Shown: positions 43,704-54,084 of the stretch, piece by piece
Numbering within the stretch: position 1 is the stretch's first letter
How the letters are laid out: each line of letters starts with the position of its first letter
NCBI GenBank assembly: GCA_038380435.1
Contig: JAWZYU010000025.1
Location: 25,768,707 to 25,832,706, forward strand
Source of the DNA: Ryuthela nishihirai
Lineage: Eukaryota > Arthropoda > Arachnida > Araneae > Heptathelidae
Direction: 5' to 3'
DNA length: 64,000 nucleotides
Position numbers and translations under genes: made by a program
Notes under the pieces: model-generated
The model's database searches: none
The model's input: only the letters and a program-made list of their open reading frames with translations
Told to the model about the DNA's origin: nothing

Positions 43704-44754
43704 GAACAATAGTAAACTTGTAAGTAATTGTTTAGTTTTTTTAAAGGTCGAAAAATGTGTATTTTTTTTCTCGTGAATAAATAAGACGAAATTCTAGAAT
43801 TCTTACTTTTTGGTGAAATATAAGCAAGTATCCACTATAACTATGTAAGCCTCTACCGTCCTCTCCAGTGAAGTATATTTCTCAATCCTCCATAGTCAGC
43901 AGGCTAACATCAACATGCGGAGCTCTACAGCATTACTCGCGATGTCTGTCAAAGCTATCAGAATAGGAACTGTATTGCGGACCTATACGGAAAGGTAATT
44001 ATGGGAGCACCATAGCAAAGTTTCCCATTGATCTGGATAGGCTGTTCGGTCCTCAGAACAGGATATATCCGGATTATGAGGCTTTGATTGTAGCCATTGG
44101 GAGTGCTTATTGTCGTATCGATCAGAACCTGATAAACGTTTGAATTCCCGAATGGCGACCGCCTCAATTGCTGCGTCGGAAGAGACTGATACATGGGAAC
44201 ATTTTTGAATGAAGCAGGAATAGTACACAATTCACTGCCACAGAAATATTCTGTGCATCAGATTGGAATTAAGAGATTAATAGATTAATAATGAACAAAT
44301 GTCGAAGTTTAATCTTAACAATGACAGTTGGGGCTGCTGGATGAATTGATATGATAGCTTAACAAGATCATGCTCTGATGCTCTTAGCTTCGGGGCTTTA
44401 CTCCAGTTTTTAAGGAGGATTTAGTTTTCAAGGAAGGGAAAATTTGAGTGGACTGAATTCACAATGGAGCCTTATAAGCCCGGATCAAAAAGAATTGCGG
44501 AGAGGGGGGGGGGTGTAAGAGACTGGATTTTCATTGGAATATAACAATTTCCCCTCCGTTCTAGAGGTCTTTAAAAATTTCTTCATAAATGCATGAAACA
44601 TACGTCAGTTTAATAACTTTTTTCTTCAATTCTAAACCGTTGGGATTTATGAAAAACTGAACTACCGACTACGATATCTCAAAATCATCTTCAAGTAGTC
44701 GTCTTTTGATAAGCATTGAATACGTCATGGTATATAACCTCGATTTCATCATGA
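43704..44754. other. Spacer with an unrecognised 90-codon frame
   Basis: 43860-44260 is less AT-rich. Its longest frame is on the minus strand (44230-43958, 90 aa, ending with ITFPYRSAIQFLF); a second minus frame overlaps it almost completely. Neither shows a domain, signal peptide or splice context I recognise. 44500-44515 has a G run. Confidence 0.3.
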
Positions 44755-45143
44755 GCACGGGGGATGCTCAGTCGATAGACTGCCAGGCTCGTAATCTGCA
44801 GTTCCCAGGTTCGACTCCCACCTGGGCCAGCGTCGAAATTTTTCTTCGCAACCCCCCCCCCCCCCCCCCCCCCCACATCCTGGCTGCCTCGGTCAGAAAA
44901 GGAACACCGATGAGCTTGGAAAGTCCGCCGTCCATCGGATGGGGCATTAAGCTGTAGCTCGGTGTACCGGAGAGCCATACCCTATGCACATTAAATAACA
45001 CGCTGGATGGCCTTGACGAGAGGCTACCATCTGTCTTCCAACAGTTGTCCAGTAGTTATCCTTCCTCCAATCTTCTCTGAGCCCAAGGGGTCCTTGTGAC
45101 CTGGACATTTAGCTCATTGTGTAAAAAAAAAAACACCACTCAG
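44755..45143 (+). mobile_element. SINE-A, older copy with a poly-C run
   Basis: The head has GGATGCTCAGTCGATAG; the CGCAAAATTCCCC block is replaced by about 26 C's (44851-44875). The tail is interrupted by the reverse copy at 45146. Confidence 0.88.
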
Positions 45144-45145
45144 AG

Positions 45146-45535
45146 TTGGGTTGGGTTGTTTTACCTCTGAGCGGCACTTTTTTGCACACCATGGGCTAAT
45201 TGGCCAGGTCACATGGACCCCGAAGGCTCAGAGAAGGTTGGGGGAGGGGACCCACTGGAATAGCTGTTGGAAAACAGATGGTAGCCTCCCGTCAAGGCCA
45301 TCCAGCGTGTTCTTTAACGTGCACAGGGTATGGCTCTCCCGCATACGGGCCACGGCTTAACGTCCCATCCGACGGACGGCGGCCTTTCCAAGCCCATCGG
45401 TGTCCCCTACTGACCGTGGGTAGGGCGGGGAATTTTGCGGAGATAAATCTCAACGCTGACCCAGCTGGGACTCGAACCTGGGAACTACAGATTACGAGCC
45501 TGGCGCGCTACCGACTGAGCCACCCCCGCCCCTAT
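45146..45535 (-). mobile_element. SINE-A inserted in the tail of the previous copy
   Basis: Candidate TSD CACTCAGAG (45137-45145) and CAATCAGAG (45536-45544). The element is full length apart from single-base losses. After the right TSD, AGACACCAACCAAA may be the degraded tail of the older plus-strand copy. Confidence 0.9.
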
Positions 45536-45667
45536 CAATCAGAGAGACACCAACCAAATTTAAAAAGAAGTTATTATATTTTTCTCTCTGGTGTTTTTCT
45601 ATGTATTAAAGATATTATTAATTGTTTTATGGCAGTGACGTAGTCAGAATTGGTCTTCCATTATCAT

Positions 45668-45752
45668 CCCCTTCCCCAACCTTCTATGATCCCTTGTGGC
45701 ATTTCCATTTAGCCCAATGTGTACAAAAAGTGCTGCTCGGGGGTGAAACAGC
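45668..45752 (+). mobile_element. SINE-A 3' fragment, diverged
   Basis: CCCCTTCCCCAACCTTCTATG, CATTTAGCCCAATGTG and GTGAAACAGCG match the 3' end with changes. Confidence 0.6.
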
Positions 45753-46277
45753 GCACGAGATCTGGTGGAAGTATATTCCATTCGTCCTGGAGAGTAGATC
45801 GAATCTGGTGTAAAGGATCTTGGAAGGGACTGACGATCTCCAATTCTTTCCTCCAGAGCTTCCCGCATATGCTCTATAGCGAGGGTCTTTCAAACTCTTT
45901 CTTTTTTCTTGGCCGTAAACGAAAAGGATAACCGTTTCCTTGATCTTCAAACTCTGAAATAACCAGAATGGCAACATAGATACACTAAATGTGAAACGAA
46001 ATATTGGTATTCATGCATTTTGTTTAATTTAGTGTCAACGATGTCTCCTCATTGATCAGTGAATAGATAGGCCTGTGAAATAAAATGATCATGGATTTCA
46101 ACATTCGCATAAAAATTTGAAGTTTCTTTGAACTTTTATTAAATCGAGTTATTTTCTATGTATTATAAGTCATTTATGCGTTTAAAAACATAAATTTTTA
46201 TCCTTTTACTTAGTCTATAAATGGTAGCTAGGCATACATTGGAAGGAGAGATGTGTACCAATGATGTGCCCTGATGA
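45753..46277. other. Spacer, nothing firm recognised
   Basis: 45755-45970 has minus-strand open frames to 97 codons without a recognisable domain. The rest is AT-rich. Confidence 0.35.
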
Positions 46278-46310
46278 TGATGCATAGAACCGACCAGGTT
46301 CTATGCATCA
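46278..46310. repeat. Perfect hairpin, 14-bp stem
   Basis: TGATGCATAGAACC, loop GACCA, GGTTCTATGCATCA. It lies in a stretch (46230-46400) with further partial repeats of the same words, such as GATAGAATCGACCAG and GTGCATCATTATC. Confidence 0.7.
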
Positions 46311-46417
46311 TACCGTTATCGGTGTGCCACTATCGGTAACCATCTAGCAGATACTGGATAGGATGGATAGAATCGACCAGATTTCTGTGCATCATTATCA
46401 GCGACCTCGTCTCCTCG

Positions 46418-46806
46418 AGGGGCGGGGGAGGCTCAGTCGGTAGCGCGCCAGGCTCGTAATCTGTAGTTCCCAGGTTCGAGTCCCAGCTGGATCAGCGTTG
46501 AGATTTATCTCCGCAAAATTCCCGGCCCTGCCCACGGTCAGTAGGGGACACCGATGGGCTTGGAAAGGCCGCCGTCCGTCGGATGGGACGTTAAGCCGTG
46601 GCCCCGTGTGCGGGAGAGCCATACCCTGTGCACGTTAAAGAACACGCTGGATGGCCTTGACGGGTGGCTACCATCTGTCTCCCAACAGCTGTTCCAGTGG
46701 GTCCCCTCCCCCAACCTTCTCTGAGCCTTCGGGATCCTTGTGACCTGGCCATTTAGCCCATGGTGGGCAAAAAAGTGTCGCTCAGAGGTAAAACAACCCA
46801 ACCCAA
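46418..46806 (+). mobile_element. SINE-A, full length
   Basis: TSD CGTCTCCTCG (10 bp) at 46408-46417 and 46807-46816. It is 389 bp and close to the consensus. Confidence 0.94.
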
Positions 46807-47159
46807 CGTCTCCTCGTGGTGCGGCCGTTATGTCCTGAAGACGGGGATCCGACCCCGTCTTCTCGTGGTGCTGGCAGTTAGTATCTTTTTGGAAAGAGAT
46901 ATTATCTTCTGAGAGAGAAGGGAAGGGCTGCCAGATCAGTGTATCCTGCTGATCTGGTCATCTACGGCTACTTTTCTTTTTTTTTCTATCCTGCTGAGGA
47001 GTGGGCAACTTCACACGGTCCTGATGCTGGCCATTTATGCCCACTGCACCGGACTGGTTTATGGCTTTAAGCTCGAATATGGATCCTGGACTTGTTTCAT
47101 TATTGGCCTCTGTTGGGGGAAAATCTGCCGCTGTGTTTTCTGTTTGCCTGTGGTTTTTT
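46807..47159. repeat. Hairpin-rich GC-moderate region
   Basis: A perfect 10-bp stem, GAAGACGGGG/CCCCGTCTTC with a 6-nt loop, is at 46837-46862. A second stem, CCAGATCAG/CTGATCTGG, is at about 46930-46960. CTCGTGGTGC is repeated on both sides of the first hairpin. With the hairpin at 46278, this looks like a disrupted repeat element of unknown type. Confidence 0.45.
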
Positions 47160-47356
47160 TTAATACCCCCTCAAGCAGCTGCTTGCCACAGAGGTCTAAC
47201 AGGAGCCTGTCAGTTTATATGAAACAGTAGGAGATCTGAGAGGATGGCAGGACTTCAGCAGAAAATCGACACACACAACCATGCCTTACCCGGGGATCGA
47301 ACCCAGGTCCCTTAGATCAGTAGCTACGCGTGCTAACCACTCGGCCACTGGACGGC
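47160..47356 (-). mobile_element. SINE-B, full length
   Basis: Complete from tail (AATACCCCCTCAAGCAGC on plus) to the head (CACTCGGCCACTGGACGG). Directly after it, TAAATAAATACCCCCTC looks like the tail of a second SINE-B whose body is absent. Confidence 0.9.
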
Positions 47357-48086
47357 TAAATAAATACCCCCTCGCCAGCCCTAAATGAACACAGGCAGAG
47401 GATACCTTACATCAGCTGGTGGATAATCCTGGTCAGAGGCCATTGCAGATGCCCGAACCCTCACTTAGCTAGTCAGGCATCGTCAATCCTACCTGGAGTA
47501 ATATGTCTCAGAGAAGTCAGTATTTTTCTGATTCTAGTTCTTAAAAGGATCCACTTGAAAAAGTGGTGACTGAAGTTCCTCCCAGCATGGGTGGCTTCAG
47601 CCTATTGCGGTAGGGGAACGGGTCTTCGCCCCATGCCTGCGATTAGGGATTGTTTAATATTTTAAGCCCTACCTCTCTCAATAAACCTAGTTTCTTTAAA
47701 AATCTTACTTATCCTTTTTCTCCACAGGAATGTCAGAACGTTGCATAGAGATTATTGTCTTGACATCCTCACACAGGTATTCCAGCATTATAACTTGAAT
47801 ATTTTGGGTTTGCAAAACTAGATGGATAGATAAAGGTCAGATACCTGAAAATAATTTTAAATTTATCTTTTCAGGAAGAGAGGATGAAAAGTATCTCCAA
47901 GGTATAGGTTTGCTTCTCAGCAGACACACCACTGATGCTCTTCTACGATATGACTGCATTAATGAAAGATTTACAGCTAAATATATAGCTAAGATTAAAA
48001 ACTAAGTTTACGGGGGGGGGGAGGTTAAAAAGATCTTGACTTTCTTCTGTAAGAGAAAAACCATTGCATTTACCTCAACAAAACTT
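47357..48086. other. Spacer, unassigned
   Basis: 47390-47640 is moderately GC-rich (CCTATTGCGGTAGGGGAACG, CTTCGCCCCATGCC) with no recognised family. It then turns AT-rich, with a G run at 48013. Confidence 0.35.
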
Positions 48087-49468
48087 TTAATGTCCTTCAA
48101 AGTACTCTCCACAGGCATCTATGCGAAGTTGCTGACCTCTACGCCAATTCTGGAACGCTTGGTGGTACAGTCGCTCAAAAAAGTATCCGAAAGCTATGGT
48201 TGATTACAGAATTCAGACAAAATATCTGGAGCATGTACAGCACACTCCAGTTACCGTTCACAGCAAACTGGAGCGTGTGCAGTAACTGCACACGCTCCAG
48301 TTTGCTGTGGACGGTAACTGCACACGCTCCAGTTTGCTGTGGACGGTAACTGCACACGCTCAATATTTCTGTGAGTGGGCCCATACGATCCAGGTTTTTG
48401 TGATCTCACAGGATTCAATGTGCTGTGAACATTAACCGCAACCGCTCCAGTTTGCTGTGAACGGTAACTGCACAGGCTCAATATTTCTGTGAGTGGGCCC
48501 ACACGATCCAGGTTTTTGTGATCTCACAGGATTCAATGTGCTGTGAACATTAACCGCAACCGCTCCAGTTTGCTGTGAACGGTAACTGCACAGGCTCAAT
48601 ATTTCTGTGAGTGGGCCCCCACGATCCAGGTTTTTGTGATCTCACAGGATTCAATGTGCTGTGAACATTAACCGCAACCGCTCCAGTTTGCTGTGAACGG
48701 TAACTGCACACACTCAATATTTCTGTGAGTGGGCCCACCCGATCCAGGTTTTTATGAGCTCACACGATTCAATGTGCTGTGAACATTAACCTCAACCGCC
48801 CCAGTTTGCTGTGAACGGTAACTGCACACGCTCCATATTCATTGCATTATATATTCATACGCATTATATATATTTAAAAAATCCGAACACTAGGGTGATT
48901 ACAGAATTCAGAAAAAATATCTGGCAGCGATTTTTTTAGAAATTAGTGATTAATGATCTAATGATAGATTAATGATCTGGCAACCTTCGTGTCACGAAGG
49001 CTGCCAGATCATTAATTTCTAAAAAAAATCGTTGCCAGATATTTTTTCTGAATTTTGTAATCAATCATAGCGTTCGGAAACTTTTTTGAGCGACTGTACT
49101 CCTGTTGGGGAATACTCCGCAACTCTGAATGAACACATTTTGGAAGGTCTTGCACCCTTAAAAATGGTTTCTCAGCAAGTTCCTTTAATTTTTGGAAACA
49201 ACCCAAACTCGCATGGTGCAAGATCGGGTGAATGTTAAAGATGTGGTATCTGTTTGATTTTTTCCTTCTCCAGTTAAGCCATAACTTGCAGGGTTTTGCG
49301 AGCACTGGCATTGTCATGAATGAAGAAGAGGAATCTTTGACACACCTGTTGTTGGACGCTGCTCCTTCATCTCCTTAACCATTTTGGGAAAAACAAAGCT
49401 GAGTAGTATTGGCCATTTATAGTAATTTTTTCAGGTAAGGTGTCCATTGCAATCACTCCTTGGGAACT
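48087..49468 (-). pseudogene. mariner transposase remnant (C-terminal two thirds), split by a PALSAT
   Basis: Read on minus. It begins inside the catalytic domain (SQGVIAMDTL), followed by LLHDNASARKTL with the second catalytic Asp, then HSPDLAPCEF, where the third position of the DD34D triad is Glu instead of Asp. It continues through FPKIK and VHSELRSIPQQEY. There the PALSAT interrupts a TAC codon; beyond it HQAFQNWRR and DACGEYFEGH run to a stop. Removing the insertion and one TA restores the frame. Two in-frame stops, frameshifts and loss of the N-terminus make it inactive. Confidence 0.85.
48168..49096 (+). mobile_element. PALSAT 7, about 4 satellite units, inside mariner
   Basis: A 929-bp composite with TA on both sides. 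The first end hairpin is damaged (GGAGCATGTACAGCACACTCC) and the second is partly duplicated. Four units lie in about 48360-48830. These units share a local variant (TGATCTCACAGGATTC) not seen at other loci, so they spread within this array. Confidence 0.92.
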
Positions 49469-50324
49469 GAAAATATTATGAACTTTCTAATAATTAAATT
49501 TTGCAATTTTCGATGCAAAACATATTTTAGAAGTTCTAAATTTTTCTATTAATGTAACATTGAGATAAATAATGAACCAAATTCCTATTGACATGACGTT
49601 AAAAATTCCCTAATCAGTTGATAGGGACCACGTAAGGAGCAAAAGCTCAGAGCGAAATAAGGGAAAGCTCATTTTTGGGAGGGGAGGGCGGGGGAAGAAG
49701 GTGGGGGATGTCTGTTGGTTTACTGTAAAATGGAACTTCTGACTATTGGAGGGAAAAAGGCACGCTCTTAAGCCCCTGAGGCTCTCTCGCTCTGCGCGGC
49801 TCTGGTAATGACCTCACTGATATTCCTGTTAGTTTTTTTCTAATGGAGGCCTTTTAACACATTCATTTTTTCTGAACCTCTATATATAATGTCTTTCACC
49901 TGTTCTGGAATGAACTGTCAAGATGTGGGCATTTATGGAAACAGTGGTCGATTCACCTCTACGTTATGGAGACTTGGGAAGATGACTGAGGATAATGATA
50001 TTTTATGTCCTATGGGACACTCAACATAATCATCCATTTGACACATAATTACTTACGATGAGCAACAGCGTATGGAAGACGTAGAAGCAATAAAAAGTAT
50101 CCAGTTTTTTGTTGGCATAGGCGCAATAGAATATGAAAAAAATTCTATGACTTATTACTCCTCACCTCATAAACTTTCATTGCTTCAGAACCCTTTGTGA
50201 ACGTTTCTTAGGTTAGGGAGTTAATAAAAACATCTGCTGTGACATACGCAGGGACAAATGGCATGCGAAAACGAGAGGAACACGTAGTTTTTTTTAGAAA
50301 GAATTATTTCAACTGTAAAATATA
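49469..50324. other. Spacer, nothing recognised
   Basis: AT-rich with a G-rich patch at 49675-49710. No local repeat family member or coding signal. Confidence 0.5.
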
Positions 50325-50397
50325 CTGCTCACAAAAATTAGGGGATATTTCAAAATGGATATGAAACGATGAAATATCCCCTAATTTTTGTGAGCAG
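50325..50397. mobile_element. 73-bp palindromic MITE
   Basis: Perfect 28-bp inverted ends (CTGCTCACAAAAATTAGGGG onward) around a 17-bp centre, flanked by TATA. The ends are of the type seen in Tc1-like elements. Confidence 0.75.
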
Positions 50398-50503
50398 TAT
50401 ATATTTCTGCATAAGAACTACCTACACAGTAATTGCATTGATACTTTGAGCTTTACTTACGAAAAAAAGAACATATATCCATCTAATGCCATCGTAATGT
50501 GTA

Positions 50504-51063
50504 CAGTCGCTCAAAAAAGTATCCGAACACTATGGTTGATTACAGAATTCAGAAAAAATATCTGGCAACGATTTTTTTTAAATTAGTGATCTGGCAATCT
50601 TCGTTGTCACGTGACACGAAGGTTGCCAGATCACTAATTTCTAAAAAAAAGTCGTTGCCAGATATTTTTTCTGAATTCTGTAATCAACCTAGTGTTCGGA
50701 TTTTTTTAAATATATATAATGCGTATGAATATATAATGCAATGAATATGGAGCGTGTGCAGGTACCGTTCACAGCAAACTGGAGCGGTTGCGGTTAATGC
50801 TCACAGCACATTGAATCGTGTGAGCTCACAAAAACCTGAATCGTGTGGGCCCACTCATAGAAATATTGAGCGTGCACACGCTCTATGCAGTTACTGCACA
50901 CGCTCTTGAAATATTGAGCGTGCACACGCCTATGCAGTTACTGCACCCGCTCCAGTTTGCTGTAAACGGTAACTGGAGCGTGTACAGTTGCTATACACGC
51001 TCCAGATATTTTTTCTGAATTCTGTAATCAACCATAGTGTTCGGATACTTTTTTGATCGACTG
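50504..51063 (-). mobile_element. PALSAT 8, single satellite unit, both ends intact
   Basis: The shortest composite (560 bp), TA on both sides. It has a complete PAL half with the outer end intact, the AT-rich linker, about one 118-bp unit (50750-50870), a small GAGCGTGCACACGC duplication, the hairpin arm and the other end. It shows the minimal layout of the family. Confidence 0.93.
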
Positions 51064-51209
51064 TACTGACTCTGACCTTTGGTGAGGGATGTTAGGTCCC
51101 TTTAGCATTGGTAGTTCAATGGCAGTGGGAAACTTCTCCTATTAATAAGTAAAATTATCAGTTTATGAATAACTAATAAGTACTATAAACACCGGGACAT
51201 TTATAAATA
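51064..51209. other. Short spacer
   Basis: Nothing recognised between the PALSAT and the mariner element. Confidence 0.5.
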
Positions 51210-53352
51210 CGGAGGGCGTTCAAAATTTATTGACACGTGTCTTCAGATTTCCACTTGTTCCTCCGAAGTTATCGAGCTAAGACTTGTGTTAAAGCTTTCC
51301 TAAACTTGTCATAACGTGTTAAAAACAAGATCTTATCATCATTTTTCTCATCGTTGACTGCGCGTCAAAGTCGGTCTGCACAATCTGTATGTTGTTGCTA
51401 TGGAGCCTACTAAAGACGGGAAAAGATTTTGCATTTTCATAAGGATGCAGCTTGCGAACGATGCGATAAAAATTCATACCGACTTACCACAAGTATATAC
51501 TTAACGACAAGACCCACTACTTCCGCCTGAAGCACTACCAGTATAGGGATAATGTTATGTTGACCACTATCTAATGGTCGGAGACATAGAGTATCATATA
51601 GGTGCAGCGCAGCCCACGACAATCTAGGGTGAACAGTACTATAGAAGTAAAACTCAACCAACCGCATAACCCGCTGCAAAATCTGGAGTTTAATCCATGT
51701 TCCGGGGCGCCACAGACAAGGATATAAAGATCCAAGTTGCCTCAACTCCCGTGACGGGAACTCTTAGTCCGGCCTTTCCATCTTGGCCTCTCTGACTGGA
51801 GCAGCTCCAATCAGCATAGCCTCCAAGTTCATTAAGGCCCTCAAGCTCCCTCACCCCAACAAGGTGGTTCCCTATCGAGGGGGTATCACAAGTATACTCT
51901 TTGTTGCTGCACAACACAGCAACCACGGCAATCCCCGGTTCCGTCGCACGACACTACCAAGTTGAATGGAAAGCCGCGACTATCTACTGTCGGGGGCAAG
52001 GCTACACCATATAGATGCATCTCATCCCCGACATCATATGGCGAGCAGTCCTATAGAAGGAAAGCTCATCCATCGGTCAAAACCTAAATTTACTCTGTTC
52101 CTCGGTTAGCCATGAACAAAGATATATAGATTCAAGTTCACTCGGGTCCCGGGGTGGAGACTCTTAGTTGGACCCAGAATTTGAAAAGGGTCCTTGCCTA
52201 CTAGAGGGACCAATTCTTTCAGCAGGGCCCCGAACTTGCTCCACTGAGCACCTGATTTTGAGGTCTTGGCACCATCCAACCCGGCCACTAAACCGGTCAG
52301 TGATGCCCTCGACCCCGGTTGGTCTTGGCTCTGTCCAACCGAGGCCCATACCGGTCAGCAGAGTCTTCGACCGGTTGCTGGACCACAAGCCCCCCCCCCA
52401 CCACCACCACCACCACCACGGCAAGGTGGTCTCCTATCGGGGGGGGGGGTATCACAAGTATATCGGAATTATGTCTGTTCTTATGGTACTGTTACGAGAT
52501 GTATGCGCATTTTTCAGCGAAGGATGGCAGAAGCAAACCCACACATCGCCATTCAGGTAATATGTTTAGATATCAGTGTATCGATTGGCATTGTGGAAAC
52601 GATTATTCATCAACATTTAAATTTCCAAATAGGGATTGAGTCAACTCATACAAGGAGATGCTGGAAACGTTTGAACCTAGTGACTCCAAACGGTTAACAG
52701 ACATTGCCACAGGTGATGAGACATCGGAGTTGCTCAACAACTCCCAGAAAGCTCGACAACTATGTTTGGGTGTTGGAAGATGAACCACGTTCCAAACTTC
52801 TCTAACAAGACTTTCTCTCAAGCAAGAGAATGTTCATAATTTTTTCCAATTCCCAAGGAGTGGTAGCCGTGGACACCTTACTCGCAAAAATGATTATAAA
52901 ATGACAAACTACACCAACATTGTGTTTCCCAAAATGGGAGCAGCGTCCAATAGCAGGCGTCTCAAGGACTTCTCCTTCTTCGTGAAAATGCCAGTGTTCA
53001 CAAAACCGGGCAAGTTACGGCCATTTGGTGCAGAAAAAAATCAACCATCTACCCCATGCTCCATATTCACCCGATCTTGCACCATCCGATTTTTGATTCT
53101 TTCTAAAAATTAAAAAGGAATTTGCTGGGAAGCCTTTTTCAAGGATGCAAGACCTTGCAAAAAGCGTTCATTCAGAGTTGCGCGGTATTTTCCAACTGGA
53201 GTATCACTAAGTGTTCTAGAATTTGGTAGACGTCTGAAACTTTGCATAGATGCTGGAGGGGAGTACTTTCAAGGACAATAAAAGTTTTTTGAGGTAAGTG
53301 TAATGGTATTAGTTCTACTGATGCATGTCAAGAACGTTTTGAACGCCTCTCG
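51210..53352 (+). mobile_element. mariner element with both ends, transposase broken
   Basis: The inverted ends CGGAGGGCGTTCAAAA (left) and TTTTGAACGCCTCTCG (right) lie inside TA (51208-51209, 53353-53354). Without the 954-bp insertion the element is about 1.19 kb, normal for mariner. The transposase reading starts at the ATG at 51400 (IRMQLANDAIKIHTDLPQVY). After the insertion it shows the helix-turn-helix (DISVSIGIVETIIHQHL), then GDETS (first Asp), WVLEDEPRSK, PYSPDLAPSDF (third Asp kept) and FPKIK-like KIKKEF. Frameshifts and stops break it throughout. This is a fossil; no active protein is encoded. Confidence 0.88.
51499..52452. mobile_element. 954-bp insertion in mariner, two diverged direct copies
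   Basis: Flanked by CACAAGTATAT on both sides (51488-51498, 52453-52463), as a TSD. A third CACAAGTATA lies at 51888. Within it, two segments match imperfectly in the same direction: CTATAGAAG..AAACTCA with AAGGATATAAAGATCCAAG and GGAACTCTTAGT (about 51640-51760) against the corresponding words at about 52050-52170. Both end in AAGGTGGT..CCTATCG, a G run and TATCACAAGTATA. It is GC-richer than its surroundings and contains a (CCA)n run. Family unknown. Confidence 0.6.
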
Positions 53353-53354
53353 TA

Positions 53355-53617
53355 GCAGCCGGTATGGCGCGAAGTCTTCGCTGTTTCTTAATGACATGAA
53401 AAATATTCCGGATAATATGTTGGAGAGTTGCGAAATCATTTAAGAATTCCCTAAGATGCTTGTTGGAACGAAGTAAAAAAAATTGCCGAAAATTTCTTTT
53501 GTAACGAAATTTTTTTTTGTACGAAAATTTCTTTCGTAATGAATATGTTGTAGTATGTAACTATCATAGCATGCTTTTCATTGCATTTCAGTATAACAGA
53601 AGTACACACACCTGCTA
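53355..53617. other. Short AT-rich spacer
   Basis: GAAATTTC/GAAATTT words recur (53480-53535), forming weak inverted repeats. Nothing else recognised. Confidence 0.45.
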
Positions 53618-54084
53618 CTGAACTAGAAATCTTTTTATTAATACCGAGTTCGACCTCCTTTAGCCCGAATTACAGTGCGTATGCGGTTTGACATATTCCA
53701 CAAGGTGTTGGAGTGCCTTTATATCTCCAGCATACCAGACGTTTACCAGACAGTCCTTTAACTGGCTCAGATTTGACGGAAGAGGACTTTACTATCGGAT
53801 CTATTTCAGCAATAATGTCCAACACTGACCTCTATGTGTTGACGAGTGGGAACCTCAATGCTCAAAGGTATAGAGATTACATCCTGGACTCTTATGTACG
53901 TCCTTACGCTGGTGCAATAGGTGCCCAGTTCGGAAGAGGACTTTGCTCCCAGATCTATTTCAGCAATAATGTTCAGGATCTGTTTTTCTAATATGTCCCA
54001 TACATTCTCAATGGGGTTCAGATCCGGGTTTTGTGGTGGTCAGGGAAGATGGTGAAAGGCGCTGTTATGCTCGCTGAACCACTG

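Noticed and set aside
52168..52697. Overlapping 106-143 codon plus-strand frames with poly-Pro/His stretch
   Set aside because: They run from the unknown insertion across its border into the mariner remnant, so they cannot be a single conserved protein.
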